Assembly (NCBI GenBank): GCA_007375915.1
Contig: VMFF01000007.1
Coordinates: 1 to 11,735 of the forward strand
DNA length: 11,735 nucleotides
Direction of reading: 5' to 3'
From: Candidatus Doudnabacteria bacterium Gr01-1014_77
Lineage (GTDB): Bacteria; Patescibacteriota; Doudnabacteria; UBA920; VMFF01
Below are positions 1 to 5,349 of this stretch, piece after piece. The notes under the pieces were generated by a model that was given only the letters and a program-made list of their open reading frames with translations, did not search any database and was not told the DNA's origin. Each line of letters opens with the position of its first letter. Position 1 is the stretch's first letter. Both the position numbers and the translations under genes were made by a program.

Positions 1-321
1 AAACAAGAACAGGTTGAATACCACAATATTGTTGCCTGGAGAAAACTAGCAGAAATTGCTAGCCAGTATCTTAAAAAAGGAAGCAGAGTCTATGTTGAAG
101 GCAGAATCCAAACCAGATCTTGGGATGGTCAGGATGGCACTAAAAAGAACCGTACTGAAATTGTCTTAGAAAACATGATCATGCTTGATTCTAAAGGAAC
201 AGCAAGTCCTGCAGGAATTCCTGCAAAGAGTGACTTTGAAAACTCTTTAGAACAAATTCCAACTATTAATCAAGAAACACCGGGAGCTGAAGAAATCTCG
301 GTTGAAGATATTCCATTTTAA
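1..321 (+). CDS. ssb: Single-stranded DNA-binding protein, C-terminal part (5' truncated by window edge)
   Basis: The reading frame is open from base 1 and gives 106 residues ending in the acidic tip EDIPF. SSB coats single-stranded DNA during replication and repair; in this family the OB-fold binds DNA and the acidic tip recruits partner proteins. The visible part holds the end of the OB-fold: an EYHNIVAW strand, the helix RKLAEIASQYLKKGS, then VYVEGRIQTRSW and a late strand ending near ENMIML. A short Pro/Ser/Glu-rich linker follows before the tip. The start codon and roughly the first third of the OB-fold lie outside the window. rpsR begins 8 nt after the stop, and the classical order is rpsF-ssb-rpsR, so rpsF is probably just upstream. 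Confidence 0.95.
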   Translation, partial: KQEQVEYHNIVAWRKLAEIASQYLKKGSRVYVEGRIQTRSWDGQDGTKKNRTEIVLENMIMLDSKGTASPAGIPAKSDFENSLEQIPTINQETPGAEEISVEDIPF

Positions 322-329
322 ATTAATAT

Positions 330-545
330 ATGCAACCACAACCAAAAAAGACCTGTTTCTTTTGCAGTAACAAGGTAAATGTAGTTGATTACAAGGATAC
401 TCAAACCTTGCGTCGCTTCATGTCCCCTCATGCAAAGATCTTGTCTCACAACAAAACCGGGACATGCCCGAAGCATCAAAGAATGGTAACAGTCGCGTTG
501 AAACGCGCACGCCACATGGCATTGTTGCCTTTTGTAGCTAGCTAA
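330..545 (+). CDS. rpsR: 30S ribosomal protein S18 (zinc-ribbon-like Cys-containing form)
   Basis: The product is 71 residues, normal for bS18, a small-subunit protein that binds 16S rRNA next to S6. The core is recognisable as DYKDTQTLRRFMSPHAKIL (20-38) followed by a basic C-terminal helix QRMVTVALKRARHMALLPF (50-68). Cys9, Cys12 and Cys46 with His49 form a C-x2-C...C-x2-H set, which suggests the zinc-binding version of S18; that is inferred from the residues. The ATG lies 8 nt after the ssb stop and has no Shine-Dalgarno site (the gap is all A/T), so translation probably depends on coupling to ssb. efp follows 18 nt later. Confidence 0.95.
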   Translation: MQPQPKKTCFFCSNKVNVVDYKDTQTLRRFMSPHAKILSHNKTGTCPKHQRMVTVALKRARHMALLPFVAS

Positions 546-563
546 TTCATAAAGGAAAGAACA

Positions 564-1130
564 ATGTCATTAGATATTTCTGACGTAAAATTGGGTTTGG
601 TCTTGTCTTTGAACAACGAACCATACCAAATAATCTGGTCTAACCGAATGCGTACAGCACAGCGTAAACCAGTCATGCAAACCAAATTAAAGCATATTAT
701 ATCCGGAAAAGTTCTGGAATATTCATTTAAGTTTGGTGAAAAGATTGAAGAAGCTGATGTTGCAAGAGAAAGAGCAAGCTTCCTCTATGCTGATGAGTCT
801 GGAACACATTTCATGAATCAAGAAACATTTGAAACGATTGATCTACCAAAGGATGTTACTGCAGAACAAGAACAGTTTTTGAAAGAAGGCATGGAAGTAA
901 CTATTCTAAGATACAACGGAAATCCTGTTTCAATTGATTTACCAGTTAAGGTAGAGCTTAAGGTAGTTGAAGCCCCTCCTGGTATTACAGGAAACTCTGC
1001 AGGAAGCGTTACTAAACCAGTAACACTAGAAACCGGACTTGTAGTCCAAGCCCCTATGTTTATTAAAGAGGGCGACATGTTAAGAATAGACACAAGATCA
1101 GCAGAGTATGTAGAAAGAGCAAACGGCTAA
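564..1130 (+). CDS. efp: Translation elongation factor P
   Basis: The 188-residue product has the usual EF-P length and three-domain layout. The N-terminal KOW-like domain covers about 1-64, the first OB-like domain about 65-128 (HFMNQETFE is diagnostic), and the second about 129-188 with the signature VVEAPPGITGNSAGS...KPVTLETG and the end DTRSAEYVERANG. EF-P enters the ribosomal E site and rescues stalling at polyproline. The start is supported by the AAAGGAA site at 551-557. In E. coli the loop tip is PGKGQAF with modified Lys34; here the loop reads TAQRKPVMQTKL, and an ungapped alignment puts Gln33 at that position, flanked by Arg34 and Lys35. The usual EpmA-type lysylation site is therefore not obvious. 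The gene ends the ssb-rpsR-efp unit and is followed by a strong terminator. Confidence 0.96.
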   Translation: MSLDISDVKLGLVLSLNNEPYQIIWSNRMRTAQRKPVMQTKLKHIISGKVLEYSFKFGEKIEEADVARERASFLYADESGTHFMNQETFETIDLPKDVTAEQEQFLKEGMEVTILRYNGNPVSIDLPVKVELKVVEAPPGITGNSAGSVTKPVTLETGLVVQAPMFIKEGDMLRIDTRSAEYVERANG

Positions 1131-1146
1131 ACATATACAAGTTATT

Positions 1147-1173
1147 AAAACCCGATTACTCGGGTTTTAATAT
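1147..1173 (+). terminator. Rho-independent terminator of the ssb-rpsR-efp unit
   Basis: A perfect 9-bp stem AAAACCCGA / TCGGGTTTT (1147-1155 with 1160-1168) closes a 4-nt loop, 16 nt after the efp stop. The T run of the 3' arm acts as the U-tract. Confidence 0.85.
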
Positions 1174-1224
1174 TGAAGTTATGTTAAGATATTGGTGTCA
1201 GAGCGGGAAAACTACGTATAATTT

Positions 1225-1256
1225 AAAGACCCTGGGTTTCCAGGGTCTTTATTTAT
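1225..1256. terminator. Hairpin terminator between convergent efp and trxB
   Basis: A perfect 11-bp stem AAAGACCCTGG / CCAGGGTCTTT (1225-1235 with 1240-1250) has loop GTTT. It lies 2 bases beyond the trxB stop on the minus strand and downstream of efp on the plus strand. Because both ends are A/T-rich it can terminate in both directions; trxB is the more obvious client. Confidence 0.8.
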
Positions 1257-2185
1257 TCATGCATTTCTTTTTCAGCGAGGTATTTTTCAACATCTAGCGC
1301 TGCCATGGCTCCGATGCCTGCAGCTGAAACTGCTTGCCTGTATCTTGGATCACTAATGTCCCCTGCTACGAACACTCCTTCTATGTTTGTTCGTGTGTTG
1401 TTTTTTACGATGACGTATTTCTTTTCATCAAGATCAATTTGTCCGTTTAATATCTTGGTGTTTGGTGTGTGTCCGATTGCTAAGAATACTCCGTCTGTTT
1501 TAAAATCTGTTTCTTCTCCTGTTTTTGTGTTCTTTATTGTTACTCCTTCTACATGATCTGTTCCTAGAACATCAACAACAGAAGAGTTTATCATGAAAAC
1601 AATTTTTGGATTTGCTTGTGCTCTTGCAAACATTATTTTAGAAGCTCTGAATTCTTCGCTTCTATGTATTACTGTTACTTTGTTTGCGAATTTTGTTAGG
1701 TAGTTTGCTTCTTCCATTGCAGCGTCTCCCCCACCTATAACAACGGTGTCTTTATTTTTGAAGAAGAAGCCATCGCATGTTGCACAAGCTGAAACACCTT
1801 TGCCTCTTAATCTCTGTTCATTAGGAAGGTTTAACCAATTAGCATCAGCACCCATTGCTATGATGACTGTTTTTGCAAGGTATTCTGCTTTGTCTGTCTT
1901 TATCTTGAAAGGTTGTTGTTTGAAATCAACGCTTTCCACCATTTCGTACATAACCTTTGAGCCAAATTTTTCAGCCTGTTTAATCATGGTCTGCATTAAT
2001 TCTGGTCCCATGATTCCATTTTCAAAACCAGGAAAGTTTTCTATCTCTGTTGTTTGCATTAGCTGACCTCCTGGGTTTAATCCTGCAATTATCACTGGTT
2101 TAAGCTCAGCACGCGATGCGTAGATTCCTGCTGTAAGTCCTGCTGGTCCTGAACCGATTATGAGTGTGTTTAAGATTTCGTTCAT
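1253..2185 (-). CDS. trxB: Thioredoxin-disulfide reductase (FAD/NAD(P)-dependent)
   Basis: The 310-residue product matches the low-molecular-weight thioredoxin reductase length. FAD binding is shown by GSGPAG (11-16) and the late VFVAGD (272-276); the redox-active pair is C134-A-T-C137; the NAD(P)H-binding motif is GGGDAA (151-156). It passes electrons from NAD(P)H through FAD to thioredoxin, which in turn reduces proteins such as methionine sulfoxide reductases (msrBA lies about 4 kb away). The nucleotide-binding segment reads HRSEEFR (174-180) where NADPH enzymes such as E. coli TrxB have HRRxxxR; loss of one Arg might relax NADPH preference, which is inference. The start is supported by an AAGGAAGAG site at 2191-2199. 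The gene is divergent from tRNA-Glu. Confidence 0.95.
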   Translation of the reverse strand: MNEILNTLIIGSGPAGLTAGIYASRAELKPVIIAGLNPGGQLMQTTEIENFPGFENGIMGPELMQTMIKQAEKFGSKVMYEMVESVDFKQQPFKIKTDKAEYLAKTVIIAMGADANWLNLPNEQRLRGKGVSACATCDGFFFKNKDTVVIGGGDAAMEEANYLTKFANKVTVIHRSEEFRASKIMFARAQANPKIVFMINSSVVDVLGTDHVEGVTIKNTKTGEETDFKTDGVFLAIGHTPNTKILNGQIDLDEKKYVIVKNNTRTNIEGVFVAGDISDPRYRQAVSAAGIGAMAALDVEKYLAEKEMHE

Positions 2186-2245
2186 GTTTTCTCTTCCTTA
2201 TTTTATGTTGCTTATGTAGTTTAGCAGAACTTTATTAACCAGCCA

Positions 2246-2264
2246 AAGGGCTTTAAAAGCCCTT
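2246..2264. repeat. Near-perfect 19-bp palindrome between trxB and tRNA-Glu
   Basis: The arms AAGGGCTTT and AAAGCCCTT are perfectly complementary around a single central base. The right arm overlaps the first two bases of the -35 box of the tRNA-Glu promoter. It could be an operator-like site, or a hairpin (AAGGGC/GCCCTT) in the trxB 5' region. No T-run follows it, so it is a poor terminator. Confidence 0.5.
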
Positions 2265-2291
2265 GAAAAAAGCATGAGTCTGTGGTAAAAT
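2263..2291 (+). promoter_or_regulatory. Sigma-70-type promoter of tRNA-Glu
   Basis: The -35 box TTGAAA (2263-2268) and -10 box TAAAAT (2286-2291) are separated by exactly 17 bp. Transcription would begin near 2298, about 14 nt upstream of the mature tRNA 5' end. Confidence 0.7.
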
Positions 2292-2311
2292 CAAACAGTA
2301 AAAAACATTAT

Positions 2312-2386
2312 GGCGCTATCGTCTAGTGGCTAGGACATCAGGTTTTCATCCTGGTAACCGGGGTTCGATTCCCCGTAGCGCTACCA
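2312..2386 (+). tRNA. tRNA-Glu (anticodon UUC)
   Basis: A complete cloverleaf is visible. The acceptor stem is GGCGCTA (2312-2318) with TAGCGCT (2376-2382), then A73 and an encoded CCA (2384-2386). The anticodon arm is TCAGG / CCTGG around the loop TTTTCAT, anticodon TTC at 2345-2347. The T arm is CGGGG / CCCCG around TTCGATT (2359-2375). The GTCTAG..GG..AGGAC D-arm pattern is typical of tRNA-Glu. The first acceptor pair is G1-U72 rather than Watson-Crick. It is a single-gene unit with its own promoter and a following terminator. Confidence 0.97.
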
Positions 2387-2399
2387 AAAGAAAATTAAG

Positions 2400-2420
2400 T
2401 CGCCGAAATGGCGGTTTTTT
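2400..2420 (+). terminator. Probable terminator of tRNA-Glu
   Basis: A short stem CGCC / GGCG (2401-2404 with 2410-2413), extendable by a T-G wobble, has loop GAAAT and is followed by six T residues at 2415-2420. The stem is short, so strength is uncertain. Confidence 0.6.
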
Positions 2421-2432
2421 GTTATCCAAAAC

Positions 2433-2458
2433 AAAACCGATTGATAACGCTCAATCGG
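2433..2458 (-). terminator. Rho-independent terminator of the 2475-2918 gene
   Basis: A perfect 8-bp stem CCGATTGA / TCAATCGG (2437-2444 with 2451-2458) has a 6-nt loop. Read on the minus strand it is followed by TTTTGTTTT, a good U-tract. It starts 16 bases past the stop of the minus-strand gene. Confidence 0.85.
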
Positions 2459-2474
2459 CAAAAGCGAATGATCT

Positions 2475-2918
2475 CTAATCCTTGCGCAGCTCTTCAATTA
2501 CATCGTTGTAATCTGCGCCAAAATGATTCAAGTACTGAGCGTTCCGAAGCAGCTCCATAGGCAGACCCAGCATCTCGGCCGCAGCGTAGTATGGTATCTG
2601 GTCAGGTGGCAATTTAGCCGCCTTCAACCTCGACAAGTGCTGCGCATATTCCCGCGTAATGCTACCTAAGTGATCTTTTTCTAACCCCATGAGCGCGAAA
2701 CCGACTAGGTTGGCAGACAAACACAAACAACAGAAAAACATGCTGAAGCTCTGAACCAAGGGCTCGTCCTCATCTGGATGTTCAAACTCTCGGCGAGATA
2801 GAAACTCAGACTCGAGTTCTCTCCCCCTTTCTATCAGCAAAGCTAAAACCTCACGCTGTGTCTTGGAACCACCCTTGATCAAAGATGGTCGTTCTTGGGA
2901 CTTAAAGAAACCAAACAT
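2475..2918 (-). CDS. Orphan hypothetical protein with one hydrophobic segment
   Basis: I do not recognise this 147-residue protein. The start is set at the Met of MFGFFKSQ because a perfect AGGAGG site lies just upstream (2924-2932, minus strand); a longer frame extends 21 codons further but starts upstream of the likely transcription start. Residues 21-45 are charged and probably helical, 57-79 form a hydrophobic stretch with Cys63, Cys64 and Cys66 that could be a membrane segment or buried helix, and 80-147 look helical with an acidic C-terminus. Base composition is unlike the neighbours: 32 of 60 bases are G/C in line 2521-2580. It has its own promoter and terminator, so it is an independent single-gene unit, possibly acquired. 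Confidence 0.75.
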   Translation of the reverse strand: MFGFFKSQERPSLIKGGSKTQREVLALLIERGRELESEFLSRREFEHPDEDEPLVQSFSMFFCCLCLSANLVGFALMGLEKDHLGSITREYAQHLSRLKAAKLPPDQIPYYAAAEMLGLPMELLRNAQYLNHFGADYNDVIEELRKD

Positions 2919-2943
2919 ATATACTCCTCCTGTATTTTTGATT

Positions 2944-2972
2944 AGACTACAAGAGGATTGTTTATATGTAAA
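2944..2972 (-). promoter_or_regulatory. Promoter of the 2475-2918 gene
   Basis: On the minus strand TTTACA (2972-2967) and TAGTCT (2949-2944) are spaced by 17 bp. Predicted transcription start is near 2937, giving a leader of about 19 nt that contains the AGGAGG site. Confidence 0.55.
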
Positions 2973-2986
2973 AAATTTCAAATTAC

Positions 2987-3015
2987 TTTACAAAAAACTA
3001 ACAAAATGTTAAATT
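2987..3015 (+). promoter_or_regulatory. Promoter of the ACT-domain gene, predicted leaderless
   Basis: TTTACA (2987-2992) and TAAATT (3010-3015) are spaced by 17 bp, and the ATG follows after only 6 bases. Transcription would start at or next to the A of the start codon. The -10 lies in a small inverted repeat TGTTA-N6-TAACA (3007-3022), which could bind a dimeric repressor (inference). The -35 boxes of the two divergent promoters here are 14 bp apart. Confidence 0.55.
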
Positions 3016-3021
3016 TCTAAC

Positions 3022-3678
3022 ATGATCACCATATCTAAAGCAATAGAAGACGCTATAACCGCTACCCCCTATCTCGAAGAGGCGATGAGTAAAGGAATAA
3101 TAAATTTATCGGCTTTGGCTAGGGAATTAAAGCCTAGAATAAAAAAGCAACTCTACAAAAAAGATGTATCAGATGCGGCTTTGCTAATGGCTTTGAAAAG
3201 ATATCAACCTTCTTTGAAGAAAAAAGCTAACCCTTCAAGACTATACTCTGAAATAGAGAACATAACGGTTCGATCAAGTTTAATAGAGGTAACTTTAAAA
3301 AACTCTGCTGAAGTTGATCAGATTAGAAAAGACTTGATGAGAGTGCTCGCTTCAGAAAGAGGACATTTTTTTAACTTCATACAGGGAGTAAAAGAGTCGA
3401 CATTAATTATAAGCAAAGATTTGGAACAAGTCGTTACTAAACACCTTTCTGGTAAAGCAATGTCTAAAATAACAAATCTCTCCTCAATTACTATTTCTTT
3501 GCCACCAGAAAACAGAACAACTCCTGGCATATACTATAACTTGTTGAAAGTATTAGCTTGGAACAATGTTAATTTAGTAGAAATTGTCTCGAACTACAAT
3601 GAAGTGAGTCTTATATTTGATAACTCACAAATAGACAAAGCTTTCTCACTAGTAAAGAGCCTGGTAAGCAAAAACTAA
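3022..3678 (+). CDS. ACT-domain protein with N-terminal helical (HTH-like) region, putative regulator
   Basis: The product has 218 residues. The C-terminal part (about 155-215) looks like an ACT domain of the aspartokinase type: ITISLPP, then TPGIYYNLLKVLAWNNVNL, then VSNYNEVSLIFD followed by a helix. Residues 80-150 may be a second, degenerate ACT-like unit. The N-terminal 60 residues are helical and include GIINLSALARELKPRI, which could be a winged-helix-like DNA-binding segment. ACT domains usually bind amino acids, so a small-molecule-sensing regulator is a reasonable guess, but no target is visible. No kinase domain is present, so it is not aspartokinase. The ATG lacks a Shine-Dalgarno site and sits 6 nt after a -10 box. 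No clear terminator follows. Confidence 0.75.
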   Translation: MITISKAIEDAITATPYLEEAMSKGIINLSALARELKPRIKKQLYKKDVSDAALLMALKRYQPSLKKKANPSRLYSEIENITVRSSLIEVTLKNSAEVDQIRKDLMRVLASERGHFFNFIQGVKESTLIISKDLEQVVTKHLSGKAMSKITNLSSITISLPPENRTTPGIYYNLLKVLAWNNVNLVEIVSNYNEVSLIFDNSQIDKAFSLVKSLVSKN

Positions 3679-3736
3679 GATAAACCGATGCCACTGACAC
3701 GAAATGAACTTTCAAATGACTAACGAGTATTTTTAA

Positions 3737-3742
3737 TATAAT
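3737..3742 (+). promoter_or_regulatory. -10 box (TATAAT) of the Nudix gene, predicted leaderless
   Basis: A consensus TATAAT is followed after exactly 6 bases by the ATG at 3749, and no Shine-Dalgarno site exists in between. At 17-bp spacing the -35 position (3714-3719, AAATGA) is poor. Confidence 0.6.
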
Positions 3743-3748
3743 AAACTT

Positions 3749-4207
3749 ATGCCACATATACACGAAAAAATTGATTTTACAGCGACTGCTTTCATAGTTT
3801 ACAAAAACACTGTCTTGTTAAGAGTACATGACAAATACAAAACATGGTTAGGAGTTGGTGGACACATAGAACTAGATGAAAACCCAAACCAAGCCGTTAT
3901 ACGAGAAGTCAAAGAAGAGGTTGGTTTAAATATTGAACTAAGCCACACTGAGGAACAAATAAAGACTGCGGAGTACACAACACTAATACCTCCAGACTTT
4001 ATGAATATTCATAAAGTCTCTGATGCTCACCAACACATGGATATGATATACCTCGTTGAATCAACATCTAACGATGTAATTCCAGAGGGAGGCGACCAAA
4101 GCGATGATTGGAAATGGTTTACAAAGGAAGAACTGGATGATCCAAAATATGAAATTCGTCCAATTGTTGTTTTCTATGCAAAAAAGGCTTTAGAAAAATA
4201 CTCCTAA
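3749..4207 (+). CDS. Nudix hydrolase
   Basis: The 152-residue protein carries a full Nudix box G-x5-E-x7-REUxEExGU: Gly38, Glu44, Arg52, Glu53, Glu56, Glu57, Gly59. The Glu residues of REVKEEVG bind the divalent metal used to hydrolyse nucleoside diphosphates linked to another moiety. The N-terminal strand DFTATAFIVYKNTVLLRVHDK (9-29) and the WLGVGGHIE segment are typical. Residues after 95 (HMDMIYLVES, then SDDWKWFTKEEL) match the usual C-terminal half of the fold. The exact substrate cannot be told; housecleaning of damaged nucleotides is common for such stand-alone enzymes. Translation probably starts on a leaderless mRNA. Confidence 0.9.
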   Translation: MPHIHEKIDFTATAFIVYKNTVLLRVHDKYKTWLGVGGHIELDENPNQAVIREVKEEVGLNIELSHTEEQIKTAEYTTLIPPDFMNIHKVSDAHQHMDMIYLVESTSNDVIPEGGDQSDDWKWFTKEELDDPKYEIRPIVVFYAKKALEKYS

Positions 4208-4243
4208 TTTTATACTTATTTACAAGAAAAGAGTTCTTATAAC

Positions 4244-4272
4244 TTGACATTTCATAACTATTATGGCATTCT
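4244..4272 (+). promoter_or_regulatory. Probable promoter of the 4368-4679 gene
   Basis: A consensus -35 TTGACA (4244-4249) is followed after 17 bp by CATTCT (4267-4272), a weak -10 helped by an extended TGG just before it (4264-4266). Predicted start is near 4279, giving a leader of about 89 nt. That leader includes a hairpin, CTTGG-GCAA-CCAAG (4304-4317). Confidence 0.45.
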
Positions 4273-4351
4273 ATTAATAATTCCTGTCTGCATGGATAGG
4301 TCGCTTGGGCAACCAAGTAAGGGGGTGCTGGCCTCCCATTGACCAGAGAAA

Positions 4352-4365
4352 GATCCAGGAGGATC
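4352..4365 (+). promoter_or_regulatory. Shine-Dalgarno site displayed in a small hairpin
   Basis: GATCC (4352-4356) and GGATC (4361-4365) form a 5-bp stem around the loop AGGA. The ribosome-binding site AGGAGG (4357-4362) occupies the loop and the start of the 3' arm, 5 bases before the ATG at 4368. This site decides the ATG over an upstream in-frame TTG at 4305. The hairpin might tune translation; that is inference. Confidence 0.5.
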
Positions 4366-4367
4366 GC

Positions 4368-4679
4368 ATGGCTAGTGAATTCAGCATCACCCGTGGTCCC
4401 TCGAAGTTCGACCTTATGATTGCTCTCTTCCACGGGAGCAGCATATCGTACAACCGTTCGACCGTCATCTTCAGTTGCGTTGAACGGAACGAAGAGGGAC
4501 ACAACCTCGATGGACACAACCTCGACTGCGCGGTCGTTATCAATGGTGTGCAGCGAGAAGATGGTTCCGGAGAAAGCTGGAACTTCGAAGGTTTCGTGGT
4601 TCGTGCCAATAAAAGAGAGTGGACTCCCATCAAGGGCCACTACTCTACCGCTTCGCGAACCGGCTTCATGAAGATCTAG
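4368..4679 (+). CDS. Orphan small hypothetical protein with tandem GHNLD repeat
   Basis: I do not recognise this 103-residue protein. It looks like a compact, strand-rich, soluble protein: no signal peptide or membrane segment, with SKFDLMIALFHG (12-23), STVIFSCVER (31-40), CAVVINGVQRE (54-64) and WNFEGFVVR (71-79) as likely core segments. Residues 44-48 and 49-53 are the same pentapeptide GHNLD, made by a 15-nt tandem duplication. Codons are rich in C and G at third positions (ttc, atc, aac, gac), unlike the flanking genes, and 31 of 60 bases in line 4441-4500 are G/C. The start rests on the perfect AGGAGG. Long frames on the opposite strand exist but lack such a site. Confidence 0.7.
   Translation: MASEFSITRGPSKFDLMIALFHGSSISYNRSTVIFSCVERNEEGHNLDGHNLDCAVVINGVQREDGSGESWNFEGFVVRANKREWTPIKGHYSTASRTGFMKI
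4497..4526 (+). repeat. 15-bp tandem duplication inside the 4368-4679 gene
   Basis: GGACACAACCTCGAT (4497-4511) is repeated directly as GGACACAACCTCGAC (4512-4526), 14 of 15 bases identical. The duplication is in frame and yields GHNLD twice. It looks recent and could reflect replication slippage. Confidence 0.9.
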
Positions 4680-4714
4680 TACGAGCACAGGCGTGCAAGC
4701 CTTGAAAGTAATTC

Positions 4715-4742
4715 GTGACTGAACTTTGCACAGTTCTGTCAC
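4715..4742 (+). other. Inverted repeat downstream of the 4368-4679 gene
   Basis: GTGAC-T-GAAC (4715-4724) pairs with GTTC-T-GTCAC (4733-4742): nine base pairs with one T-T mismatch around an 8-nt loop. No U-tract follows, so it may be an RNA-stabilising hairpin or weak terminator. The rest of 4743-4892 shows only an unattached AAAGGAG at about 4809-4815; I see no gene there. Confidence 0.45.
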
Positions 4743-4892
4743 TCTCCATAAACCAAAAATTAATTTATGATTTGTGGAGATCAACACTCGAAAACGTCTA
4801 TTTATAAAGAAAGGAGTAATTTTTTTATTGCGGAACATTACAACTTTATTCGTAAACTTAACTCGCTAATAAAACATTAAGAAACAAAAACA

Positions 4893-5294
4893 ATGGAAAC
4901 ATATTTAGTGATAATCTTGGTTCTTGCAGTGTTAGGCATATTTAACACGCTATACCTATCTTCCCATGCTATAACCAAAAAGCCTGTTAAGTGCCTTTGG
5001 TTCCCTGAAGAATGGTGTGCAAAGGTTCAATACAGCAAATATAGCAAAACGCTTGGCATCCCTAATGCATTTGCAGGATTGGGAATGTATGTAGCAATAC
5101 TAGTTCTAACCCTTTTGTTTATTTCTGGCTCTATATCCTTTACTCCTATCTTTTGGCTAGTAGTATTTGGGTTTGCATTTTCAATGTACTTCTTGTTCAT
5201 ACAAGCATTTGTATTAAGAGCATTTTGTACTTGGTGCGTAATATCAATTGTAGAGTTTACTCTCTTGTTTATAACAGTTATGGTCTCACGATAA
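4893..5294 (+). CDS. Vitamin K epoxide reductase (VKOR) family membrane disulfide-forming protein
   Basis: The 133-residue protein has four hydrophobic segments (about 4-24, 58-78, 83-104, 115-131), as in bacterial VKOR, which oxidises thiols and passes electrons to a quinone. The key residues are present: the loop pair Cys34 and Cys42 after the first helix, the segment YSKTLGIPNAFAGLGMY (50-66) and the catalytic C112-T-W-C115 at the start of the last helix. VKOR is often fused to, or encoded beside, a DsbA-like thioredoxin; none is in this window, so the partner must lie elsewhere. No Shine-Dalgarno site precedes the ATG. A possible weak promoter is TTTATT-N16-TAATAA at 4845-4872. A strong terminator follows. 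Confidence 0.88.
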   Translation: METYLVIILVLAVLGIFNTLYLSSHAITKKPVKCLWFPEEWCAKVQYSKYSKTLGIPNAFAGLGMYVAILVLTLLFISGSISFTPIFWLVVFGFAFSMYFLFIQAFVLRAFCTWCVISIVEFTLLFITVMVSR

Positions 5295-5305
5295 ATATTC
5301 GAAGG

Positions 5306-5335
5306 AAAACACCGGACTTGTTCCGGTGTTTTTTT
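5306..5335 (+). terminator. Rho-independent terminator of the VKOR gene
   Basis: A perfect 11-bp stem AAAACACCGGA / TCCGGTGTTTT (5306-5316 with 5322-5332) has a 5-nt loop and runs into T residues up to 5335. It ends two bases before the next gene's -10 box, so terminator and promoter abut. Confidence 0.92.
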
Positions 5336-5337
5336 GA

Positions 5338-5343
5338 TATACT
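5338..5343 (+). promoter_or_regulatory. -10 box (TATACT) of the 5350 gene, predicted leaderless
   Basis: TATACT is followed after 6 bases by the ATG at 5350, with no room for a Shine-Dalgarno site. The -35 region would fall inside the preceding terminator and is not well matched. Confidence 0.5.
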
Positions 5344-5349
5344 ATATCC

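Noticed and set aside
1217..1222. Consensus TATAAT between efp and trxB on the plus strand
   Set aside because: Its transcript would start inside the terminator hairpin at 1225-1250 and reach no gene on the plus strand. It more likely reflects the A/T-rich tail of the terminator.
2312..2990. Orphan gene next to a tRNA as an integrated element using the tRNA 3' end as attachment site
   Set aside because: No second copy of the tRNA-Glu 3' end is found near the other side of the orphan, and no integrase or recombinase is in the window.
4119..4838. Long minus-strand frame (239 residues) antisense to the Nudix 3' end and the 4368-4679 gene
   Set aside because: It runs through two differently composed regions, overlaps the conserved end of the Nudix gene, and has no ribosome-binding site. 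The plus-strand gene has a perfect AGGAGG and coherent codon use.
4808..4870. AAAGGAG followed by a TTG-initiated 13-codon frame upstream of the VKOR gene
   Set aside because: The spacing is about 12 bases, the start is weak and the peptide is short; it is not supported as a gene.
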